Shown here: piece by piece, positions 48,696 through 54,968 of the stretch
How positions within the stretch are numbered: the first letter of the stretch is position 1
Layout of the letters: every line of letters starts with the position of its first letter
Source of the DNA: an uncultured Flavobacteriaceae bacterium
Lineage (GTDB): Bacteria; Bacteroidota; Bacteroidia; Flavobacteriales; Flavobacteriaceae
Assembly: GCA_947502635.1 (NCBI GenBank)
Contig: CANNAN010000022.1
Location: forward strand, 1-54,968
DNA: 54,968 bases
Direction of reading: 5' to 3'
Position numbers and translations under genes: made by a program
The notes under the pieces: model-generated
What the model was told of the DNA's origin: nothing
Seen by the model: the letters and a program-made list of their open reading frames with translations, nothing else
Database searches by the model: none

Positions 48696-50510
48696 TTAGT
48701 TTTTAATAATTTTTTTAGTTGCTATTTTCCCGCTTTTCGAAGATATTTTCACAAAGTAAATACCACTAGATAGGTTTGAAACATCAACTTCTTCAGTTGT
48801 TGTTTCTTTTATCTGCTGTCCTATTTGGTTGTATATGATTGCTTTTCCTAAAGTTTCATCTTTTAAATCAATAGTAAATATATGAAATGTTGGGTTTGGA
48901 CTTATTGAAATAGTATTGTAGAAAACTTCATTGTTAATTGATAAAGTATATGCGCCTGGTTTAAAAGCACCTGCATAGATTCCACTACCATAATTTGCAG
49001 GTGAACTTATAGGTACGTGTACATTATTGTTGAATAAATCTTCAAATAATGGATCGCCCCATACAGCATTGGGAGATTCTACTTGCCAATCTGAGAAGTT
49101 GTAATTAGTTCCAGATTCCCACGTTTCTCCTCCGATTCTTACGCTATCATCTTGACTTAGACCAAACAAAAGATTATTAGAAGCCTTAACAGAACCTCGT
49201 AGTAACATCAAAAACCTTGTATTTGCTATATCACTATATATAATATTATTCATGATAATAGAGCCACCTGCAAGATAAGTTCCTGATCTATTATGTATGC
49301 CATCTTTTATTGGATTAACAACGGTATTTTGTTCTATTAACATCTTTTCATTGGTGAAATTAAGACCACCACTAGTTGGATCAGTCATGTCAAGGGAAAT
49401 TCCATTTATTTTAGAATTGATAGCTACTGAATGGCGAATAGATGAGTAGTTACTTGCCATACCGTAACCATAAAAATCATCATAGGAAAGGTTATTATGA
49501 AAAATAATGTGTTTAGGTCCAGCATGTTTGATTTTGAAACCAGCACTACTACCTCTAGATTCATTGTTTATTATATAAATAAAATCAGTATTGGTATCAC
49601 CACTAGCATAAATCAAATAACTAGATGAATTCCAATGATTACTATTAGGGTCTTTGTTGTCATAAGCAAGACATCTATCTATAAGATTCTGTGTTCCGTT
49701 TACTTTATAACCAGTTACATTGTTACTGAAGACCCATTGGCTATTTTTAACAGTAATATCTTTTGCGATATTATGATTTCCTGATAATATCATACCTCCT
49801 CTTTCTCCTATTCCAGCATTCTTTATTTCCATATCTGAATGAACAACATAGCTTGTTTGAAAACTCCAAAAACCATGGCCTTGAAAGTTACAATCCAGAA
49901 TTGCCTGTTCATTTGGGTAACTTCTAATCACCATTGGGTTCTGGGTAGAAAAATTTTGTCCTCTTAATGGAGATAACACTCCATTAACATTCCATATGTA
50001 AGTTTCTTGATATGTTCCATCTCTAATATATATGGTTTTTCCATTTCCATTCTGGATTTTCCGCATGGCGTATTCTATTGTTTGATATGGATTGTTTATT
50101 GTTCCTGTATTCGTATCATCACCAGTAGTAGCAACAAATAAAAAGTCTGTTGTGTTAACTGATAGCGTAAAATCACGTTCTATAAAATCGCCATCTTCTC
50201 GTGTTACTTTAAGCTGAATTTGGTGTGTGCCAATATCTGCTGTTGTTGCCGTCCAATTGACTTCTCCTTCTTGGCTGATAGACATGCCACTTGGTGCGGT
50301 GATAAGTTCCCAAGTCAATGATTGGTTGTCTTTTTCATATACTGAATAGTGAAAATCTAAGGGGACTCCAGGATGTGCACGAACTGGATTGTGCCAAAAC
50401 AATTTAAAATCGGTTTCTAAATAGTCATTATAGTTAACTTGTGCTGATAGATTTGTACTTCCAATAAAAAGAAAAAAAATAGTTATTGATTTTAGTAATG
50501 ATTTTTTCAT
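48696..50510 (-). CDS. T9SS-exported right-handed beta-helix protein
   Basis: 604 residues from the ATG at 50510, where a signal peptide begins (KSITIFFLFIGSTNLSAQ). The frame is open to 50636, but that part is intergenic repeat. After an Ig-like domain (about 70-125, SISQEGEVNWTATTADIGTH) comes a beta-helix of the pectate-lyase/DUF1565 type (TTGDDTNTGTINNPYQTIEY, TIYIRDGTYQETY, many short NN-containing coils, about 130-480). The end is a Por/T9SS sorting domain (ISISPNPTFHIFTIDLKDET, VSNLSSGIYFVKISSKSGKI, ATKKIIKN). It is secreted or attached to the surface. Carbohydrate binding or lyase activity is likely, but no catalytic residues can be named. Confidence 0.9.
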   Translation of the reverse strand: MKKSLLKSITIFFLFIGSTNLSAQVNYNDYLETDFKLFWHNPVRAHPGVPLDFHYSVYEKDNQSLTWELITAPSGMSISQEGEVNWTATTADIGTHQIQLKVTREDGDFIERDFTLSVNTTDFLFVATTGDDTNTGTINNPYQTIEYAMRKIQNGNGKTIYIRDGTYQETYIWNVNGVLSPLRGQNFSTQNPMVIRSYPNEQAILDCNFQGHGFWSFQTSYVVHSDMEIKNAGIGERGGMILSGNHNIAKDITVKNSQWVFSNNVTGYKVNGTQNLIDRCLAYDNKDPNSNHWNSSSYLIYASGDTNTDFIYIINNESRGSSAGFKIKHAGPKHIIFHNNLSYDDFYGYGMASNYSSIRHSVAINSKINGISLDMTDPTSGGLNFTNEKMLIEQNTVVNPIKDGIHNRSGTYLAGGSIIMNNIIYSDIANTRFLMLLRGSVKASNNLLFGLSQDDSVRIGGETWESGTNYNFSDWQVESPNAVWGDPLFEDLFNNNVHVPISSPANYGSGIYAGAFKPGAYTLSINNEVFYNTISISPNPTFHIFTIDLKDETLGKAIIYNQIGQQIKETTTEEVDVSNLSSGIYFVKISSKSGKIATKKIIKN

Positions 50511-50544
50511 AATTATTCTTTCAATTTTAACGTATATTTTTTTA

Positions 50545-50635
50545 TGGCTTGTAGCGTTCGATGTATGGAAAGTGTGGTTTTGTGTGCGAGGATTTTCCAA
50601 AGGAAAATCAGATGCTAGCAAATAAGCACTTGCCA
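50545..50635. repeat. Dispersed cassette-like palindrome, copy D
   Basis: GTAGCGTTCGATGTATGGAA leads to GTGCGAGGATTTTCC and the hairpin GATTTTCC-AAA-GGAAAATC (50591-50609), then GATGCTAGC and AGCACTTGCCA (50625-50635). It shares the right end with copy B and the middle with copy C. Confidence 0.6.
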
Positions 50636-50680
50636 TTAGATTAGGTACTAAAATAAGTGTTTTCTATACACATTGTGCCT

Positions 50681-51722
50681 GTTGCACAAGACTAATATAT
50701 TAATAAAATTATTATCCTTAGTTATGCAAGGCAAGAAAGACTATCAAGAGAAATTATTTGTTCAATTCCAGTTGAGCGAGCGTGTTCCCCTCGAATAAGA
50801 CCCATTATAGTCCTACCGACCCCGGTGCCTAGATCAGTGTCAAACCAGGAAAAGCAAGAAAGCTGAACTATATGAGCCAGCTCAATGTTGATAATGCCCA
50901 TCCATGTCATTACGGATATAGGGGCTTACCATGCCGACAAGAAGGACAATCGGTATTTACAGGGTATTACCAAACGATTAAAAAGGAGATTGTATAGGCA
51001 AGGACTCATTTGGAGAAACTGCGTAGCCGACACAGGTTATAGTAGTGGTGAGAACTATGCTTTTTTTAGAAACAGAAGGCTTAGCGAGTTTTATATCGCC
51101 CATGGTACTTACAAAGGAGAATCAGAAGATTTTGTTTATGACAAAGAACATGACCATTATTATTTGTCCACAAGGCCATGTAATTCTCTTTAAAAAAGTA
51201 TTTTATGAAGGAATCAATAACAACAAAAAGTGAGAATACCGAGCTTCAAAAAACGTCTGTTTAAACAGCCCGATTCGCTCCCAATGCTTAAAAAAAAGTC
51301 AAGAAAAGCGTATCACGATAACCTTTAGGAGTACGAGCGCAATAATAATGTGTAAACAGTAAACTGGGTCGGTATATGAAAGGCCAATGACAAAGTACGG
51401 TAGAACCAGTATTTGGAGCACTTACCCAGTTTCTTGGGCTTCGAAAAATAATACCTTGGGAATAAAACAGGCAAACAAAGTAATGCATCTATTAGCCATT
51501 GCTTATAACCTGAAAAAGTATCTGAAATTCACCCAAAAACGAGTGAAAAGTGGAGCAGGAATGCTTGCTTTATTATTTTTAGTAAAAAATACTGTGTATA
51601 AGCTCGAAAAGTTGTTTTTAAGGAACCTTAAAATAGCTGATTATAAAGCAATCTAAAAAAAGAAACTGCCTTAAAAGGCAGTTATAAAAGTCTGTTTTTT
51701 GTGATTTATTGGCTTGTGCAAC
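50681..51722 (+). mobile_element. Decayed IS1182-family element with terminal inverted repeats
   Basis: Bounded by perfect 10-bp inverted ends GTTGCACAAG (50681-50690) and CTTGTGCAAC (51713-51722). Inside, plus-strand pieces of one transposase appear in order: the N terminus QGKKDYQEKLFVQFQLSERV from 50724, the DDE part HVITDIGAYHADKKDNRYLQ and CVADTGYSSGENYAF (50885-51190), and the C terminus TLGIKQANKVMHLLAIAYNL then KKYLKFTQKRVKSGAGM (51450-51570). There are several frame changes and an internal deletion after the N terminus, so it cannot move by itself. A hairpin AACTGCC / GGCAGTT (51664-51683) ends it. The fragment at 35450-35733 has the same right end. Confidence 0.85.
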
Positions 51723-51751
51723 GATTACCAGTGTTGGCAACAGTTATTTTT

Positions 51752-52272
51752 CTATCTTTCCTCTATTAATTCATTTCTATTCAAGACATATTCATTTACT
51801 TTTTGATGAAATGTTATCCAATTCGGTGTTTTTTCCGACTGTTTGATACAGTCAAAACCTAGTTTTTCTAATATCCGATTTGGTGCTTTGTTATAAGATT
51901 TGGGTTCACAATAAAGTTTTTCAAGTGCAAAAGTTTTAAAATACAGCGGAATTGTTTTTTGTAGAAATTGAAACCCTAAATTCCTATGCCTAAAATTCGA
52001 TTTCCAAAGGTGCAGATGCATAAATGCAGTCTCTTCATATTTTATGTTGTCAATATTTGAATGACCTATAGGAATATTATCCAGAAACCAAAGTAAATAA
52101 TACAATTGTTTTTGTCAATTTCTATTTTTAATTTTTGTGTCCAATCTTTTGGCTTTAAAAATTTTGTTTTATCTGCACCAAATTTTAATAGTTCAAAGTC
52201 AGTTAAACTGTACCAATATTCAACAATCAATTCTGCATCTTTATGTTCTAATTCTTTAATTGTAGTCTCCAT
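51752..52272 (-). pseudogene. GNAT-family N-acetyltransferase, one frameshift
   Basis: The first frame (52272 down to about 52105) gives METTIKELEHKDAELIVEYW and KFLKPKDWTQKLKIEIDKNN. The second (to 51752) gives YYLLWFLDNIPIGHSNIDNI, HLHLWKSNFRHRNLGFQFLQ, KLYCEPKSYNKAPNRILEKL and GFDCIKQSEKTPN. Together they are one RimJ/RimL-like acetyltransferase of about 170 residues. One base change in the stretch GACAAAAACAATTG near 52108-52115 would restore it. The upper part overlaps the second frame, as expected from a recent single indel. Confidence 0.8.
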
Positions 52273-52296
52273 AATTATATTCGTTTTTAGGGAAGT

Positions 52297-52668
52297 CTAC
52301 AAAACGACATTAGTAAATAACTTATTAACTATTTTCCATTCGTCTTTTATTTTGAAAAGGGATAAGTAGTCATAATAATTAAATCCTAACATAGGTACGT
52401 GTAATTTTACCATTGCAATTTTTCCAAGTATATCTATCCCTACAATTGACATTTTAAAAGTTTCGTCTAAATCATTCGGGCTTTTTCTATTTTTAACGGT
52501 TTCAATATACGCGTCAACACTTTTAAAATATTCGCTTGAATTTATATCTCCCCATATATTTGCGTTAAGGCTAAAACAAGTTTCAAGATTTGCCGTGTTG
52601 CCGTAAAAAATTCCCTCGAAGTAGTTATTGATTAAATTTTCTATTTCTTTAATATTGTCTTGGTACAT
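52297..52668 (-). CDS. NTF2-like protein (putative lumazine-binding type)
   Basis: 123 residues without signal peptide. The pattern KEIENLINNYFEGIFYGNTA, then LETCFSLNANIWGDIN, KIAMVKLHVPMLGFNYYDYL and SLFKIKDEWKIVNKLF is that of the lumazine-binding-like group of NTF2 proteins. These are small ligand-binding or enzyme-like folds with diverse roles. It lies 24 bp after the start of the broken acetyltransferase and 12 bp before the tautomerase stop, in a same-strand run. The frame is intact. Function unknown. Confidence 0.8.
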   Translation of the reverse strand: MYQDNIKEIENLINNYFEGIFYGNTANLETCFSLNANIWGDINSSEYFKSVDAYIETVKNRKSPNDLDETFKMSIVGIDILGKIAMVKLHVPMLGFNYYDYLSLFKIKDEWKIVNKLFTNVVL

Positions 52669-52680
52669 TTTGACTATTTT

Positions 52681-52868
52681 TTAGCTGCTAAAGATTGTTT
52701 TTCCATTAAATCCCCAATTTTCAATAGGTATTTCGTCAATTACTACGTGAGTTGTTTCAGGTTTTTGTTTAAAATATTAACGACCAACTGTGTAGTACCT
52801 TCAATTAATAGTCTCTTTTGTTCTTTGGTTACATTTGTGTCTGTAACTCTTATGTTTATGTAAGGCAT
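52681..52868 (-). pseudogene. 4-oxalocrotonate tautomerase-like protein, frameshifted
   Basis: From the ATG at 52868 the frame reads PYINIRVTDTNVTKEQKRLL then IEGTTQLVVNILNK. It starts with the Pro2 that acts as catalytic base in the tautomerase family. It then leaves the family pattern and stops. Another frame carries on with KPETTHVVIDEIPIENWGFN then GKTIFSS and the stop at 52681, the normal C-terminal half. A single missing A in the run AACAAAAACC (about 52770) explains the break. It is too short for ordinary gene-length cut-offs. Confidence 0.75.
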
Positions 52869-52901
52869 AATTTTCTTTTGATTAAAATTAATTTTTGAAT
52901 G

Positions 52902-53747
52902 TTAAATATGGATGGCAAAACTGCCTGTTACTTGGTTGTTGTCAATTGGGTTATATCCAATTGAAAAATAGCCTTTTAGCCTTATGTTGGAATTTGAAAA
53001 ATATTTTCTCAATCCAATATTGGTATAGCTCATTTTTTCTTTAATCATAGAATATTCGGATTCTAAAAGAAGACTAAATCCTTTGTTGAAATTAACGAAA
53101 ATTGACTGTGAAAATTGATTGTTTGGCTCAAGCGTTAATGTTGAATTGATTCTTCTAGTGTCAATATCAAATACCAAAAATGTTTTACTCTTTTCTATAT
53201 ACCCAGAAATTTTGATGAATTTATAGTTAAATTTTAAATGATTCGCCCAAATACCATTATGATTAAACAAACCATAGGTGATTTTGAGATTTTGGCTTAA
53301 TCTAAAATTAATTTTTGTTCCTGTTCTACCTCCAATTATTTTGGATTGAGCGTTGGTTTCTGTTTGACTTTCCCAAGTAGTCGGATTTGGTCTTAATTCT
53401 GTTGCTGGTGTTGATACTGTTCCAAAATGCCAAGTAATGTTCTCAAATATATCATAGATAACTTCATAAGATGTAAAGCTCTGTGTCTGCTCACTACTTT
53501 CAAATTTTAAAACACCAAAAGAACGTAATCTTATCACTTGGCTTAATGAATATGTTAGCATTAATCCAGATTGTAAGGAAGCATTATTATCCATTTCAAA
53601 ATTAGTCGTGTTTACACCAGAATTTGAAACTAAACCTAAATACACTCTGTCTAACTCTAAATTATCTGACAACTCTATATCATTAATTTGAGCATTACAA
53701 TTTATAGAGATAAATAATATGCAAAAGAAAAAGATGTATTTGTTCAT
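52902..53747 (-). CDS. Outer-membrane beta-barrel-like hypothetical protein
   Basis: 281 residues. It has a signal peptide (FFCILFISINCNAQ) and then alternating beta strands rich in aromatic and polar residues (LMLTYSLSQVIRLRSFGVLK, NLKITYGLFNHNGIWANHLK, GFSLLLESEYSMIKEKMSY), ending in a strand with GSFAIHI. The plan is that of a small porin-like barrel of 12-14 strands. No specific family is recognised. It lies on the same strand as, and 44 bp after, the DoxX gene and may belong to its transcript, under the same regulator. Confidence 0.75.
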   Translation of the reverse strand: MNKYIFFFCILFISINCNAQINDIELSDNLELDRVYLGLVSNSGVNTTNFEMDNNASLQSGLMLTYSLSQVIRLRSFGVLKFESSEQTQSFTSYEVIYDIFENITWHFGTVSTPATELRPNPTTWESQTETNAQSKIIGGRTGTKINFRLSQNLKITYGLFNHNGIWANHLKFNYKFIKISGYIEKSKTFLVFDIDTRRINSTLTLEPNNQFSQSIFVNFNKGFSLLLESEYSMIKEKMSYTNIGLRKYFSNSNIRLKGYFSIGYNPIDNNQVTGSFAIHI

Positions 53748-53791
53748 TACTGAAGGATTAAGAAAGTAACTGCTAAAGTTTACTTATTGAA

Positions 53792-54208
53792 TTAATCCCA
53801 TTTTGAAGTTGTTGATGCCGCATACTTTCCAGCACCTAATAAAAATATTACGATTGTACCAAATAGATATAAGCCTTGTAGTTCAATTCCCCAACCACCA
53901 AATTGATTTAATGTAAAAATATCTGCCGTATGAGCCATTAAAACAGCGGTTAACATATTGAATGTTAAAACTAAACTAGCCAATCTTGCTCTCCAACCTA
54001 TAATTATTAGTATTGGTGCAATTATTTCGCCTATAAAAACCGAGTATGCAATTAATTCCGGAATTCCGATACCATTTAGTAAACTTTTGATAAATGAATA
54101 ATTGGAAGTCAAGTTTGCAATTCCGTGGAATAGAATAAGTACGCCAATACTCAATCTCTGTAACAATAAGCCTGTGTCTTTGTTTTGAAAATTTTCTAAA
54201 GTGTTCAT
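53792..54208 (-). CDS. DoxX-family membrane protein
   Basis: 138 residues from the ATG at 54208; upstream codons to 54241 exist but add only a short polar extension. Four membrane segments: LLLQRLSIGVLILFHGIANL, ELIAYSVFIGEIIAPILIII, LVLTFNMLTAVLMAHTADIF and LQGLYLFGTIVIFLLGAGKY. DoxX proteins are integral membrane parts of oxidoreductase complexes, often tied to thiol or quinone redox. The start is about 64 bp from a perfect inverted repeat (54272-54304), between this gene and the Crp/Fnr regulator; that repeat probably is its operator. Confidence 0.88.
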   Translation of the reverse strand: MNTLENFQNKDTGLLLQRLSIGVLILFHGIANLTSNYSFIKSLLNGIGIPELIAYSVFIGEIIAPILIIIGWRARLASLVLTFNMLTAVLMAHTADIFTLNQFGGWGIELQGLYLFGTIVIFLLGAGKYAASTTSKWD

Positions 54209-54271
54209 ATCATTTATTTTTTTTAAATTATTATTATACAAAAGTCAAAAAACTACAGAACAGACCACAGG

Positions 54272-54304
54272 ACATTTGTCACTATTAATTTGTGACAAAT
54301 GTCA
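54272..54304. promoter_or_regulatory. Perfect inverted repeat, candidate Crp/Fnr operator
   Basis: GACATTTGTCAC (54272-54283), 9 bp, then GTGACAAATGTC (54293-54304). The arms are perfect inverses. Each arm is also nearly self-symmetric (GACA-TT-TGTC and GACA-AA-TGTC), so two sites 21 bp apart (two helical turns) are possible. There is no T-run, so a regulator site is preferred over a terminator. Confidence 0.65.
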
Positions 54305-54323
54305 CACATTAAAGAAACTTATT

Positions 54324-54887
54324 TTAGGAATTTAATCGGCTTAAGGTTTCTCTACTTACACCTAAATAGGAAGCTATAAGTTTTTTAGGTACTCTTTGAA
54401 AAAGTTTTGGATATTGTTCAAGAAGTAATTCATATCGCTCTTTTGAAGAATTTTTTAATAACGATAAGATTCTGTTTTGAAGTGCTATTCTGCCAAACTT
54501 ACTTTTCTTTGCCCAAAATCGTTCCATTTTGTGCATTTCTTTGGTGAGTTTTTCTCTGTTTTCATAAGTTATATAAAGCAATTCACAATTTTCGATGCAG
54601 TCTATATTAATTTTTGATTTAGATTGTTTTACAAAAGATTCATAATCGGTTATCCACCAATTTTCCATTCCGAACTGTAAAATATGTTCTTTTCCGCTTT
54701 CGTCAAAAAAGTAACTTTTTAAGCAACCTTTCGCTATCCAATATTCCTTGTCGGCAATTTCCCCTTCCTGTAAAATGTATTGATGTTTGCGTTTAGTTGT
54801 AGTTTCAAAATGGCTCAAGATGAACTCAAACTCTTCGTTTGTCAGCTTAATTATTTCTTCAATATGTTGTCTTAGAGGATGTTTCAT
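54324..54887 (-). CDS. Crp/Fnr-family regulator
   Basis: 187 residues. The cyclic-nucleotide-binding-like domain (about 15-120) includes QYILQEGEIADKEYWIAKGC and LKSYFFDESGKEHILQFGME. The C-terminal helix-turn-helix (about 150-187) has RVPKKLIASYLGVSRETLSR. No FNR-type Cys cluster is seen, and the helix-turn-helix is short, ending LNS, as in many Bacteroidota members. The DoxX gene downstream on the same strand and the intervening perfect inverted repeat suggest it controls that unit. Signal unknown. Intact frame. Confidence 0.9.
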   Translation of the reverse strand: MKHPLRQHIEEIIKLTNEEFEFILSHFETTTKRKHQYILQEGEIADKEYWIAKGCLKSYFFDESGKEHILQFGMENWWITDYESFVKQSKSKINIDCIENCELLYITYENREKLTKEMHKMERFWAKKSKFGRIALQNRILSLLKNSSKERYELLLEQYPKLFQRVPKKLIASYLGVSRETLSRLNS

Positions 54888-54968
54888 TTAGTGTCTAGTC
54901 CTGAAATATGGCTACAGTTTAAAATTGAATTTACGCTGATAATTTATATACCATATTTGGTGTTTTAT
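54888..54968. other. Right edge, possible mobile-element end
   Basis: Only 81 bp remain. TAGTGTCTAGTCCTGAAATA resembles an insertion-sequence terminus as I recall it, but the rest lies outside the window, so this cannot be settled. Confidence 0.2.

Noticed and set aside
42360-50635. A true integron
   Set aside because: No integrase gene or attI is visible, and the palindromes do not show clear GTTRRRY core sites by eye. Kept only as a repeat family.
50511-50636. N-terminal extension of the beta-helix protein
   Set aside because: It is read-through of the intergenic palindrome; the signal peptide starts at 50510.
50722-50910. Minus-strand frame of 62 codons
   Set aside because: It overlaps the decayed transposase on the opposite strand and has no recognisable features.

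Overview
The window looks like a chromosomal piece of a marine member of the Flavobacteriaceae (Bacteroidota). The base composition is AT-rich. There is a SusC/SusD pair, a Por/type IX secretion sorting tail, an OmpA protein with TSP type-3 repeats and a Bacteroidota-type TTTG / TAnnTTTG promoter. The genus cannot be fixed from what I can see.

Layout. 1-2516 (minus) is the 5' part of a very large surface protein with about twenty 25-residue BspA repeats followed by FN3-type repeats; it runs off the left edge. 3251-6041 is a TPR histidine kinase / LuxR response regulator operon. A ~100-bp element is repeated in the same orientation about 370-400 bp upstream of both the surface protein and the kinase operon. 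6683-15952 is housekeeping: Fe/Mn superoxide dismutase, two AddAB-like helicase/nuclease subunits on either side of an OmpA gene, and an alpha/beta hydrolase.

16107-35391 is a carbohydrate locus: a divergent secreted GH2 beta-galactosidase, a GntR-type regulator, SusC, SusD, a cytoplasmic GH36-type alpha-galactosidase, a sodium:solute symporter, glycerol kinase, FAD glycerol-3-phosphate dehydrogenase and an FG-GAP/UnbV lipoprotein. Alpha-galactosidase, symporter, glpK and glpD lie in one tight operon with no glycerol facilitator. My reading is a pathway for an alpha-galactosyl-glycerol such as the red-algal osmolyte floridoside: imported whole, split in the cytoplasm, and the glycerol half sent to dihydroxyacetone phosphate. 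This is the best candidate for an undescribed system here.

35.4-54.9 kb is accessory DNA of a different character. It holds mostly small minus-strand genes, two IS1182-type remnants, three same-orientation solo ends of an IS481-like element, dispersed intergenic palindromes, and at least six frameshifted or deleted non-mobile genes (none was found in the first 35 kb). Inside it sits an arsenic-type module: an ECF sigma factor with a cysteine-rich tail, a small Cys-rich protein (frameshifted), a broken PIG-L deacetylase and ArsM. Both of its transcription units are preceded by the same twin ACGCAAAA box with 20-bp spacing, so a sigma-specific promoter can be proposed. Other cargo includes a CpeT/CpcT-like lipoprotein, a TetR/SnoaL/DinB operon with a visible operator, AraC plus SDR, a T9SS beta-helix protein, and a Crp/Fnr regulator beside DoxX with a perfect 12-bp inverted repeat between them.
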